A stretch of 34,979 nt of DNA, taken from contig JAUHYE010000024.1 in the NCBI GenBank assembly GCA_030426395.1, positions 1-34,979 of the forward strand, in the 5' to 3' direction. Below the pieces are notes generated by a model. The model did no database searches. It was not told the origin of the DNA and saw nothing but the letters and a program-made list of their open reading frames with translations. Shown one piece after another: positions 1-7,283 of the stretch. This DNA is from Phycisphaerae bacterium (lineage in GTDB: Bacteria; Planctomycetota; Phycisphaerae; Phycisphaerales; UBA1924). The first letter of the stretch is position 1, and each line of letters opens with the position of its first letter. The position numbers were made by a program, and so were the translations under genes.

Positions 1-32
1 CGACGGTGTCCCCGCCGTTCGGCGACCTGTCG

Positions 33-122
33 ATGTTCGTGGGGGTCGGTGCGATGAAGAGCGGAACGACGTGGCTGGCCGATCGGCTCGATGGCCGAAA
101 ACCGGATGCCGAGGGGGCGTGA
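33..122 (+). pseudogene. Sulfotransferase-like N-terminal fragment, truncated
   Basis: Read in the frame that ends with TGA at 120-122, this stretch gives MFVGVGAMKSGTTWLADRL followed by ten residues and a stop. KSGTTWL is the 5'-phosphosulfate-binding loop that opens PAPS-dependent sulfotransferases, and a hydrophobic strand precedes it as in that family. A complete sulfotransferase needs over 200 further residues, and none appear in any frame here. The stop overlaps the kinase start (TGATG), so the fragment may be translated and coupled to the kinase. The frame stays open upstream to the window edge, so it could instead be the tail of another protein; in planctomycetes an ECF sigma factor often precedes such kinases. 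The motif is directly seen; the pseudogene reading is inference. Confidence 0.35.
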
Positions 123-2323
123 TGATGGACCCAGACCGGGGACCAACCCGCGTCCCGTTCGACGAGAAGGCCGTGTTCCTGGCGGCGCTCTCGATGGCCG
201 AGGCCGATCGCGAGCCCTTTCTCCAGGGGGCCTGCCCGGGAGAGGTCGAGCGAGCCCGGATGCGCACGCTGCTGTCGCGGCACGCCGAGACGACCTCGCA
301 GTTGCTCTCGCCCGGTCCGCACGCTTCGCCGATTCCCGAAGGCGAAGGCGAGGGCGAGGACATCGAACTCCCATTCCGGCTGGGCGACTTCGAGCTCCGC
401 CGCGAGATCGGGCGGGGCGGCATGGGCGTGGTGTATCTCGCTCGTGATCTGACGCTGCGTCGCGACGTCGCCGTCAAGATCCTCGATGCACGCTACGCCC
501 GATCGCCCCGATTCCTGGCCAGCTTCAAGCAGGAAGCGATCCACGCGTCGCAGCTCCAGCATCCGGCGATCGTGCCCGTCTACCTCTTCGGTTCCAGCAA
601 GGGAATCCGGTACATCGTGACGCCCTACATCGACGGGCGCACGCTCCGGCAGCACCTCGACGACGCCGCCCGTGCCCGGCCCAAGGGCAGCGCAGCCAGG
701 CAGTGGCACCAGGAGGTCGCCTCGACGCTCGCGATGGTGGCCGAGGCCCTCGAGCAGGCGCACGTGGCCGGCATCGTGCATCGGGACGTCAAGCCCTCGA
801 ACATCATGATCGACGGCTCGGGCAAGCCACACCTGCTGGACTTCGGCATCGCGATGCGAAGCGGGGACGAGACCTCCCTGCTGGCCGTGAGCCAGATGGG
901 CAGTTCGGCGTACGCGAGCCCCGAGCAGCGCCACGGCGGCCAGGTCGATGGGCGCAGCGACGTCTACTCGCTTGGTGTGGTGCTGTTCGAGGCCCTCGCC
1001 GGCAGGCTGCCGTTCGAGTCCGGAGCATCCGGCAACCAGGGTTCAAACTCAAAGCGAGAGGCCCCGTCTCTGCGGCGACTCGATCAGGCGATTCCCAGGG
1101 ATCTGGACGTCATCTGCCAGATGGCCCTGGCGGAATCGTCCACCGACCGCTACCAGAGCGCCGGTCACCTGGCGGCGGACCTGCGCGCCTGGCTGAACGA
1201 TCGGCCAATCCTGGCACGGCCCGAGCCGGCGTGGCGGCGGCTGCGACGCCGGTACCAGCGGCACCGCGTGGCCGCGGTCGCGCTCCTGGCCGCGTGCGTC
1301 GCGGTCGTGATCACCGGGACGGTGCTGGTGATGGTCAACGATCCGAGGCCCTCGGTCATCATCGTGGGCGTCGATCCCGATGTCCGCGTCTTCGTGCAGC
1401 CCCTGAGCGAGCCGTTCGCGACCCCCATGGGAGCGTCGAGCGGTGTCGGGCGGCGGTTCCGCGTCGAGGAAGGCCTGTACCGCGTGACGGTGATCGATTC
1501 CTCGGGCGCCTACGCCGAATTCTCACGCTGGCTCGGCGCGAACACGACGACCCGCCTGACCCCGAGGCTGCGGGCTGGCGACGCCGACGCCCAGACCATG
1601 GTGCTGTTCGATCCCGTCCAGTTCCCCGTCGACCCGTCGATCCGCGATGGGTACGCGCAGATCGCCTCGACCCTGACCGAGCCCTTCCTGCTCGACCGCT
1701 ACGAGGTCTCCAACGCCCAGTACGAGGCGTTCGTCCAGGACCCCACCACCGACGCCCCGCCGCCGCCGATCTGGGGTGGCCCGTCATGCCCGCCGCAGTG
1801 GCGCGACTGGCCGGTCGTGGGCATCACCTGGGGCGAGGCCCAGGCCTACGCCGAGTGGTGCGGTAAGCGGCTGCCGACCGCTCCGGAGTGGCTCTACGCG
1901 GCGCGTGGGCCGAAGGGGCGGCGGTACTCGACGGCCGAATCAGCTCCGGATCCATCATCGCTCGGTGTGACATTCCTGGTGATTCCTGGGTACGAGGAGA
2001 TTCGTACCGCGGCATATCGACCGGCAGGCTCCGATGAGGCCCGGACGATGTACCAGGCCGGTGCTCGGGCAGTCCATGACACGTCAACGCTCTCCCCCGA
2101 CCTCACTCCAGAAGGCGTTGCCAACCTCTTTGGCAATGTTCGTGAATGGACCGGCTCACGTCCACTGGATGAGGACGCGCTGGCGCCAGAGCGGCTGGTC
2201 CTTGGCCATTGCTGGGAAACACCGATCTCTGGGGGGGACGACCTCACGGCCATGCCGGAGCAGCCCATGGACGCTCGCATCGTTGGCATCGGGTTTCGCT
2301 GTGCGCGCAGCATCCCACGATGA
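122..2323 (+). CDS. Serine/threonine protein kinase with C-terminal FGE/SUMF1-like domain
   Basis: Membrane-anchored Hanks-type protein kinase of 733 residues. The kinase domain starts near residue 90 with glycine loop GRGGMGVVY (from G97), ATP lysine K119 in VAVKIL, catalytic loop HRDVKPSN (H220, D222) and DFG at D240. One membrane segment lies at about 383-405, so the kinase is cytoplasmic and the rest probably outside the membrane. The C-terminal part from about residue 520 is a formylglycine-generating-enzyme-like fold: YEVSNAQYEAF, GITWGEAQAYAEWCGKRLPT, NLFGNVREWTG and final GFRCARS. The closely spaced Cys pair of true FGE enzymes is not evident, so this domain is more likely a sensor or ligand-binding module. 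ATG at 122 overlaps the preceding stop; an in-frame start at 71 would lie inside the upstream fragment and is less likely. Substrates are unknown. Confidence 0.93.
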   Translation: MMDPDRGPTRVPFDEKAVFLAALSMAEADREPFLQGACPGEVERARMRTLLSRHAETTSQLLSPGPHASPIPEGEGEGEDIELPFRLGDFELRREIGRGGMGVVYLARDLTLRRDVAVKILDARYARSPRFLASFKQEAIHASQLQHPAIVPVYLFGSSKGIRYIVTPYIDGRTLRQHLDDAARARPKGSAARQWHQEVASTLAMVAEALEQAHVAGIVHRDVKPSNIMIDGSGKPHLLDFGIAMRSGDETSLLAVSQMGSSAYASPEQRHGGQVDGRSDVYSLGVVLFEALAGRLPFESGASGNQGSNSKREAPSLRRLDQAIPRDLDVICQMALAESSTDRYQSAGHLAADLRAWLNDRPILARPEPAWRRLRRRYQRHRVAAVALLAACVAVVITGTVLVMVNDPRPSVIIVGVDPDVRVFVQPLSEPFATPMGASSGVGRRFRVEEGLYRVTVIDSSGAYAEFSRWLGANTTTRLTPRLRAGDADAQTMVLFDPVQFPVDPSIRDGYAQIASTLTEPFLLDRYEVSNAQYEAFVQDPTTDAPPPPIWGGPSCPPQWRDWPVVGITWGEAQAYAEWCGKRLPTAPEWLYAARGPKGRRYSTAESAPDPSSLGVTFLVIPGYEEIRTAAYRPAGSDEARTMYQAGARAVHDTSTLSPDLTPEGVANLFGNVREWTGSRPLDEDALAPERLVLGHCWETPISGGDDLTAMPEQPMDARIVGIGFRCARSIPR

Positions 2324-2350
2324 CCACTCAGCCATTTAGGAGCTCGACCG

Positions 2351-2896
2351 ATGACCGATTTGCAAGTCCACCACGCCAACTACTCATACCAACTGGAAGT
2401 GCTGGTGCCACAAGCCGTCGAAGACAACTATTCTGCGGTTCAGAGCCACTACAACTTGTTCATCCAGGCATACGACCCCGGGTTGACCAAGTCGGCGAGT
2501 TGGAGAGATGTTGACTACGAGGCGGTCCACCAGTGGGTCGTGGACTCCTCGAGTACGCCCGGCACGTTCGACGCGAATTGGGCGCTGGCGGCATCGGCGG
2601 TGTTCTTTCGGTATGATGATGGTAGTTCGACGCAGAACATTCCCGATCCGTGTCCAGGCTGCTGGGGCCCCACATCGCTACGAGCGTCCGCCATCAACAC
2701 CGCGGGATCGTACTCGTATGTGTGGCACTTTGACGAGCAATCGCAGAAGTGGGTCAAAGTGTGTCGGAGTACCCAGGCCCTTTCGACGACCCAGCCCTCG
2801 CCACCGATCTATCCCGAGGTCGTGATCTCGGGCCAGATCGTGGCGGTCGTCCGCGGTTTCCTGGAGTACGGACAGGAGGTCATGCAGGGCGACTAG
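2351..2896 (+). CDS. Hypothetical protein, 181 aa
   Basis: I do not recognise this family. An AGGAG ribosome-binding site sits eight bases before ATG, 27 nt after the kinase stop, so it is probably cotranscribed with the kinase. The protein is soluble in appearance, with no signal peptide or membrane segment. It is rich in aromatic residues and has a CPGC pair near residue 100. Segments such as VVDSSSTPGTFDANWALAASAVFFRYDDG and SYSYVWHFDEQSQKWVKV suggest beta strands. The last four bases overlap the 3' end of the convergent LuxR-type gene, the two stops sharing the palindrome CTAG. A substrate or partner of the kinase is possible from position alone; that is inference. Confidence 0.7.
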   Translation: MTDLQVHHANYSYQLEVLVPQAVEDNYSAVQSHYNLFIQAYDPGLTKSASWRDVDYEAVHQWVVDSSSTPGTFDANWALAASAVFFRYDDGSSTQNIPDPCPGCWGPTSLRASAINTAGSYSYVWHFDEQSQKWVKVCRSTQALSTTQPSPPIYPEVVISGQIVAVVRGFLEYGQEVMQGD

Positions 2897-3969
2897 CTCG
2901 CCCAGGCGTGCACCGCCGTCGATGCGTCCCGGCTAACACCAAGGACGCGGGCCAGCAGTTCCGACCTCGAGTTGACGCCGAGCTTGCGGTGCAGGCTCTT
3001 GATGTGGTCGTGCACGGTGTGCGGGCTCCGATCGATCATCTGCGCGATGTCGTTGCCCGTGAAGCCACGCGCGAGCCACTTGGCGATGGCCGCCTCGGGC
3101 GGCGTGACGAGCACCCTCTCGCCCGAAACCGGCTGCGGCAGCGCGACCGCGAGTGCTTCGGCGCACATTTCGAGAGCTAACCGTATGACGGCGCTGTGCT
3201 CCTCGCTGACCTGGCCACGGGGGCGCCTCGTCAGGCACAACAGCACCTGCTCGGCGAAGCCATCGCTTGTGGTTGTGTGGACAGAGAACGCCATGGATGG
3301 CGAGGCGAGGGCGGCCCTGAACGCGTACCAGCCGTCACCAGAGCCTTCCCACGACAAGGCCGCGAGGCGATCGCGCCAGGGCGATCCGTCCGAACCCGAA
3401 GGGCAGGGGATCGGGATCGAGCGCTCCGCGTCGCGCGCGGCCGGACGCAAACCCCAGTGCGGCGGTTCGCTCTCGGTTGTGCCAGGCATGGACCCCATGG
3501 GCCTTGCGCTCGCGACTCCGACCAGCCATGGCGTCCAGCGTACTTGATCGACCCGGCTGCCAAGCACGAGCGCAACCTCGGGGCCTGCCAGTTCGTGAGA
3601 CGAATCAGCAAGGGCCAGATTCCCCGAACGAGCGGCTGGCGCTTCAAAGCCCGCCCTGGGCGGCGTCTCCAGGAACCGGCATATCGCCGAGGCCATCGTG
3701 GCCATCGTGTCCGGGGAGGGCAGCAGCCAGACATTGGCGAGCTCGCGCGAGAGCGCCATGGCTCGGCCGACCAGATCGATGCTGAGCCCGGAGCCCTCTT
3801 GCTCCTCGCGCCACGGCACACGCGTAGCGCCGATCGCCGAGGCCACCATGCCGAGGTCGCTGAACGGCACATTGGAGGCGTCATCGCTCCGCTTCCCCGC
3901 TGCCACGGTTTCTGCGACGCCAAATTGCGATGTCGGTGCCGCTCGAAAGGAACTTCGGGGCTCTATCAC
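2893..3969 (-). CDS. LuxR-family (GerE-type HTH) transcriptional regulator
   Basis: DNA-binding regulator of 358 residues. The C-terminal 73 residues hold a typical LuxR/GerE helix-turn-helix: LTPPE-like start (VTPPEAAIAKWLARGFTGND), recognition region SPHTVHDHIKSLHRKLGV and SRSELLARV, roughly residues 286-343. The N-terminal 280 residues carry no receiver-domain signature and no domain I can name; they may be a ligand- or partner-sensing module. Start choice is uncertain: the ATG at 3969 gives the longest protein, and internal methionines such as the one in GMVASAIG could be used. It is convergent with the kinase operon, whose last gene overlaps it by four bases. Target genes cannot be told from the sequence. 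Confidence 0.85.
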   Translation of the reverse strand: MIEPRSSFRAAPTSQFGVAETVAAGKRSDDASNVPFSDLGMVASAIGATRVPWREEQEGSGLSIDLVGRAMALSRELANVWLLPSPDTMATMASAICRFLETPPRAGFEAPAARSGNLALADSSHELAGPEVALVLGSRVDQVRWTPWLVGVASARPMGSMPGTTESEPPHWGLRPAARDAERSIPIPCPSGSDGSPWRDRLAALSWEGSGDGWYAFRAALASPSMAFSVHTTTSDGFAEQVLLCLTRRPRGQVSEEHSAVIRLALEMCAEALAVALPQPVSGERVLVTPPEAAIAKWLARGFTGNDIAQMIDRSPHTVHDHIKSLHRKLGVNSRSELLARVLGVSRDASTAVHAWAS

Positions 3970-4107
3970 GCCACTACTCCATAGTCTGCTCGGTGCCTGT
4001 TGCCCTCCCTCACGCTTTCTTCATGATCCACCGAGAAACAGCCGTGCTCGTGCGCGAATGTGCGAAATGCTTCTATCGGTTTGCGTACTATCGAGCGGGG
4101 CCGTTGG

Positions 4108-4307
4108 TGACGCTCAAGACCTCCACCGACAACAACGCCCAGGCGGGCGTGGCCGGCTACGCCTACCGGGCCGCGACGCGGCTGACCAACGGCGTGCAGA
4201 GCGACTGGGGCGTGGCCAACCTGGGCGCCGAGCCCGAGCAGATGGACGAGGCGTCGGCCAAGGCCAAGCCCGACGAGCCGCAGGCCGAGGCGGCCAGGGC
4301 CACCTGA
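4108..4307 (+). pseudogene. FN3-like C-terminal fragment (remnant or very small gene)
   Basis: The reading frame gives a 66-residue peptide from GTG 4108, containing GYAYRAATRLTNGVQSDWG and then a charged tail (EPEQMDEASAKAKPDEPQ). The Y-x-YRA-x-x-x-x-x-NGVQSDW pattern is the last strands of a fibronectin type III-like fold and resembles the C-terminus of the FN3-like protein at 18334-19029 (GYRVRGERVGGASAFSSP). The frame is open back to about 3930, but the extra N-terminal residues look non-coding and overlap the LuxR gene start. A strong rho-independent terminator 33 bases downstream argues that a transcript really ended here. I read it as the surviving 3' end of a decayed paralogue; a short functional gene cannot be excluded. 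Confidence 0.35.
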
Positions 4308-4340
4308 TCGCCGCGGGCTTGATGTAACATCCACAACAAC

Positions 4341-4372
4341 AAGCGAGGGCCCCGCGGCCCTCGCTTTCTTAT
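4341..4372 (+). terminator. Rho-independent terminator
   Basis: An 11-bp perfect stem, AAGCGAGGGCC (4341-4351) with GGCCCTCGCTT (4356-4366), closes a CCGC loop and runs into TTTCTT. It lies downstream of the FN3-like fragment on the plus strand. The minus-strand neighbour msrBA ends at 4448, so the hairpin could also stop transcripts arriving from that side, although the T-rich tail is on the plus side. Confidence 0.82.
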
Positions 4373-4447
4373 GCCCAGGAAGTGACGAGTCAGCACGCTC
4401 AAGCGAGTGTGCGGCCGGAGGCCGCTACGGAGCGACCAAGATTACTC

Positions 4448-5641
4448 CTACCGAACCTTCTGCGGGAACTTCTCACGGACCTTCTTGATCTTGGGCGCCG
4501 CCACGTTGCAGATGTAGGGCTGGTCGGGGTTCAGCTCGGCGTAGTTCTGGTGGTAGTCCTCGGCCACCTGGAAGCCGTTGAGTGGTTCCAGTGTGGTCAC
4601 GATCGGGCTCTTGAACTCGCCACTGGCTTCGAGGTCCTTGATGAACGCGGCGGCGGCCTTCTTCTCCTGGTCGTTGGCGAAGAAGATGGCGCTGCGGTAG
4701 TGCGTGCCTACGTCGGCGCCCTGGCGGTTGAGCGTGGTCGGGTCGTGCGTGGCGAAGTGGACCTCGAGCAGGGCCTCGTAGCTGATCACCTTGGGGTCGT
4801 ACACGATGCGCACGGTCTCGGCATGGCCGGTGGCGCCGGTGTAGACCTGCTTATAGGTCACCGGCAGGGTCTCGGGGTTCTCGTGGCCACCGGTGTATCC
4901 GCTCGTGACGTCGTACACGCCCTTGAGTTGCTCGAACACGCCCTCGACGCACCAGAAGCAGCCACCAGCAAAGTAGGCGACGGCGACCTCGCCCAGGCTC
5001 TTCACGTCTTCGGCCTCGGTGAACATAAGGCTCTCGCTGTTCACGCAGAAGCGCATGCCCGTCGGCTCGGGGCCATCGTTAAAGACGTGGCCCAGGTGGC
5101 CGTCGCAGCGGGCGCAGAGGATCTCGGTACGGACCATGCCAAAACTGGTGTCCTGCTCGATGTTGATATTCTCGGTGGCCACGGGCTTGAAGAAGCTGGG
5201 CCAGCCGGTGCCGCTGGTGAACTTGGCGTCGCTGGCGAAGAGCGGCAAGGCACAGCCGGCGCACGCGTACACGCCGTCCTTCTTGTTGTCCAGCAGCGTG
5301 CCGCAGAAGGCGGCCTCGGTGCCGGCCTTGCGGAGGATGCGAAAGGCTTCCGGGCTCAAGCGTTCTTCCCACTGGGAATCGGTCAGTTCGAGGCGTGGGA
5401 GCGGCATCGGGCCGACGAGACTGCCGTTGAAGTCGAAGACCTTGAGCGGCGTCGTAGCGGCGTGCCTGGATTCAGAAGTGGTCGAATCGGTGGTGGTCAT
5501 CGCGGAACCCTCGGCTGGAGTCTGCTGGCTCGTAAATGGTATCGGACGCAGCACGCTGGCAACGGCCATGGTGGCGGCTATGAGGGCGATCGTGACGATC
5601 GAGGCGGCACGGACGAGGGCGGGTCGGGTTCCCATGGGCAT
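4448..5641 (-). CDS. msrBA: Fused peptide methionine sulfoxide reductase MsrB-MsrA, exported
   Basis: Repairs oxidised methionine: the MsrB half reduces the R-sulfoxide and the MsrA half the S-sulfoxide. The 397-residue protein starts with a hydrophobic segment (about 11-30) that should act as a signal sequence or anchor, placing it in the cell envelope. MsrB occupies about 85-205, with zinc cysteines CAGC (127-130) and CARC (176-179) and the catalytic cysteine in RFCVNS (C199). MsrA follows at about 220-380, with the active site GCFWC (C228) and the YHQNY segment. The order B-A is the reverse of several well-known A-B fusions. Two near ATGs (MPMG) are both served by a GGAGG about four or ten bases upstream. 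The next minus-strand gene upstream is the Old Yellow Enzyme, also a redox enzyme. Confidence 0.95.
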   Translation of the reverse strand: MPMGTRPALVRAASIVTIALIAATMAVASVLRPIPFTSQQTPAEGSAMTTTDSTTSESRHAATTPLKVFDFNGSLVGPMPLPRLELTDSQWEERLSPEAFRILRKAGTEAAFCGTLLDNKKDGVYACAGCALPLFASDAKFTSGTGWPSFFKPVATENINIEQDTSFGMVRTEILCARCDGHLGHVFNDGPEPTGMRFCVNSESLMFTEAEDVKSLGEVAVAYFAGGCFWCVEGVFEQLKGVYDVTSGYTGGHENPETLPVTYKQVYTGATGHAETVRIVYDPKVISYEALLEVHFATHDPTTLNRQGADVGTHYRSAIFFANDQEKKAAAAFIKDLEASGEFKSPIVTTLEPLNGFQVAEDYHQNYAELNPDQPYICNVAAPKIKKVREKFPQKVR

Positions 5642-5760
5642 AAGTCCTCCGGCAGGTAGTCCGACTCATTGGTCGCGTAGCGGCGGCGTTCCTTGCATCG
5701 CACGAACACCCGTTCCATCGTGAGTATTCGCAGCGCCCTTTCCGTCGCCCCGGATTCCCG

Positions 5761-6891
5761 TCAGTCGAGTGGGGGATACGTCGTGTAGCCCTCGGCCCCA
5801 CCGCCGTAGAAGGTGTCGCGATCCCACTCGTTCAACGGCGCGTCGCGGCGGAATCGCTCGGCCAGGTCGGGATTGCTGATGAAGGGCTTGCCGAATGCGA
5901 TGGCATCGGCCTTGTCGGTGGCAATCCGTTGGGCGGCGGTCTCGGCGGTGTACTCGCCATTGCCGACGTACGCGTGGCCGCCGGCGTCGCGGAAGGCGCT
6001 GCGGATGGCGGCGAACACGGGCTCGTTCTCGTCGCTGCGCGTGGCGCTGCCGAACTCTTCCACGACGTGGATGTACGCCAGGCCCAGCTTGCCGAGTTCG
6101 GCCGCAAGGTACGAGTAGGTGTCGATCGGCCGGTCTTGAGGATTGTCGGATGCCTCGCCCAGTGGGCTCACGCGATAGCCCACCTTGCCGGGCTCCCACA
6201 CGGTGAGCACGGCCTCGGCAACTTCGAGGCAGAATCGGGCCCGATTCTCGAGCGATCCTCCATACTGGTCGGTGCGTGTGTTCGAAGCGCTGCGTAGGAA
6301 CTGCTGCAAGAGGTAGCCGTTGGCGCCGTGGATCTCCACGCCGTCGAACCCCGCATCTTTGGCATTCTGGGCGGCTTGGCGGAACTGCTCGACGACGCCG
6401 GGGATCTCGTCGGTCTCGAGGGCGCGCGGCTCGCTCGTCGGCACGAGGCCGCTGTCCTTGCTGGTGTATGTCTTGCTTTCCGCCCTGATGGCCGAGGGGG
6501 CGACGGGCTTGCCACCGCCCGGTTGCAGGTCCGTGTGGCTGATGCGGCCGACGTGCCAGAGCTGGGCGAGGATGATGCCGCCCTTGTCGTGCACAGCCTT
6601 GGTCACCAACTTCCAGCCCTCGACCTGCTCTTTGCTGTGGATGCCGGGCGTGAAGGCGTAGCCCTTGCCTTGCGAGCTCACCTGGGTGGCCTCGCTGATG
6701 ATGACGGCGGCGCCCTTCTTCGGGTCGGCTCGTTGGCCGTAGTACTCGGCGTTGAGCTCCCACGGGACATCCCCGGGCTGCTTGCTGCGACTGCGGGTGA
6801 GCGGGGCCATCCAGACGCGCGTGGCGGCGTGGATCTGGCCGGCGGTGAGTGGCTTGAGGAGGTCGGCGAGGTTGGTGTCGAGGGTTGTCAT
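5761..6891 (-). CDS. NADH:flavin oxidoreductase / Old Yellow Enzyme family (NemA-like)
   Basis: FMN-dependent ene-reductase of 376 residues, the usual length for the NemA/OYE class, expected to reduce activated C=C bonds or nitro groups with NAD(P)H in the cytoplasm. Visible family signatures are VWMAPLTRSRS near residue 27, AQLWHVGRISH near 109-119, substrate-anion pair H188 and N191 in EIHGANGYLLQQFL, RTDQYGGSLENRARF, and the C-terminal phosphate-binding part DAIAFGKPFISNPDLAERFR. I chose ATG 6891 (MTTLDTNLADLLKPL) because the 30 residues upstream in the frame do not resemble the family. The physiological substrate is not deducible. The start region is divergent from the trp operon, and a pair of 8-bp direct repeats lies just upstream. 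Confidence 0.92.
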   Translation of the reverse strand: MTTLDTNLADLLKPLTAGQIHAATRVWMAPLTRSRSKQPGDVPWELNAEYYGQRADPKKGAAVIISEATQVSSQGKGYAFTPGIHSKEQVEGWKLVTKAVHDKGGIILAQLWHVGRISHTDLQPGGGKPVAPSAIRAESKTYTSKDSGLVPTSEPRALETDEIPGVVEQFRQAAQNAKDAGFDGVEIHGANGYLLQQFLRSASNTRTDQYGGSLENRARFCLEVAEAVLTVWEPGKVGYRVSPLGEASDNPQDRPIDTYSYLAAELGKLGLAYIHVVEEFGSATRSDENEPVFAAIRSAFRDAGGHAYVGNGEYTAETAAQRIATDKADAIAFGKPFISNPDLAERFRRDAPLNEWDRDTFYGGGAEGYTTYPPLD

Positions 6892-6901
6892 GATTGGAGC
6901 A

Positions 6902-6930
6902 TGATTCCCCGAAGCCGCGGGGTGATTCCC
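6902..6930. promoter_or_regulatory. Paired direct repeats TGATTCCC, 21 bp apart
   Basis: TGATTCCC occurs at 6902-6909 and again at 6923-6930, exactly 21 bp (two helical turns) apart and 11 bp upstream of the Old Yellow Enzyme start. Between them a short stem CCCCG/CGGGG (6907-6911 with 6918-6922) can form. The geometry fits a regulator binding one DNA face. No known operator is recognised. The rest of 6931-7010 shows nothing further that I can name. Confidence 0.3.
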
Positions 6931-7010
6931 GAGAAAGGGGCGACATAGAGAAACTCCCCATCGGACGGCCGATATCCGCATCGTGCCTCGCCTTGTCTTG
7001 CCTATGGGCC

Positions 7011-7039
7011 TTGACGGGGAGCGTCCCGGATGGCATAAT
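7011..7039 (+). promoter_or_regulatory. Sigma70-type promoter of the trp operon
   Basis: TTGACG at 7011-7016 and CATAAT at 7034-7039 are separated by exactly 17 bp, one mismatch each from the classical -35 and -10 boxes. Transcription would start near 7045-7047, almost at the ATG of the leader ORF and about 240 nt before trpE. That long leader is what an attenuator requires. Confidence 0.7.
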
Positions 7040-7047
7040 GGGCCTTA

Positions 7048-7167
7048 ATGAGCACCGCCGCCTCCAAACCCGTCCTGCCCGGCAACCGCAAATGCGGCTG
7101 GCTGTGGCGTTGGCAAACGGGGCGTGGTGCTCTTGGTGTTGTGATTACGGGCTGGCGTTCCGCCTAG
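7048..7167 (+). CDS. Candidate trp operon leader peptide (TrpL-like), 39 aa
   Basis: Small ORF between the promoter and trpE. Residues 16-24 read CGWLWRWQT, with Trp codons at 7099, 7105 and 7111 and a fourth at 7153; four Trp in 39 residues is far above normal usage. Leader peptides with clustered Trp codons control trp operons by ribosome stalling when charged tRNA-Trp is scarce. The ORF starts at the only in-frame ATG (TAA upstream at 7036) and ends with TAG at 7165-7167, inside a hairpin at 7149-7170. No Shine-Dalgarno is visible and the predicted transcript begins within three bases of the ATG, so translation would be leaderless. Composition, position and RNA context agree; function is inferred. 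Confidence 0.6.
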   Translation: MSTAASKPVLPGNRKCGWLWRWQTGRGALGVVITGWRSA

Positions 7168-7270
7168 CCCCCACCAACACCCCCGCACGCCGCGCCACGG
7201 GACACCTCACCGGGGCGGCGTGGCTGAACCCCCTCGGATGAGTCGATACACAGTCGACCAGCCACCGAGG
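7121..7270 (+). promoter_or_regulatory. Putative trp attenuator: alternative hairpins and RBS-masking stem
   Basis: CACGCC(GC) at 7186-7193 can pair either with GGCGTG at 7121-7126, just after the Trp codons, or with GCGGCGTG at 7215-7222 (8 bp, perfect). The two choices exclude each other like the 2:3 and 3:4 arms of a classical attenuator. A separate stem, GGGCT-GGCG (7149-7157) with CGCC-T-AGCCC (7161-7170), covers the leader stop. Nearer trpE, CCTCGG (7232-7237) pairs with CCGAGG (7265-7270), enclosing GTCGA/TCGAC (7242-7246, 7254-7258), and would mask the GAGG ribosome-binding site of trpE. There is no U-tract, so control could be translational or Rho-assisted. Confidence 0.45.
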
Positions 7271-7283
7271 AAGCCGTTCGGCC

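Noticed and set aside
4382-5659. 425-aa plus-strand reading frame opposite msrBA
   Set aside because: Antisense shadow of a gene with complete MsrB and MsrA motifs; its Val/Leu/Gly-rich product has no recognisable domain.
7092-7241. Alternative Trp-containing frame (MRLAVALANGAWCSWC...) as the trp leader peptide
   Set aside because: Only two of its Trp are near each other and it runs on to 7241 without the W-x-W-x-W cluster; the 7048 frame fits position and composition better.
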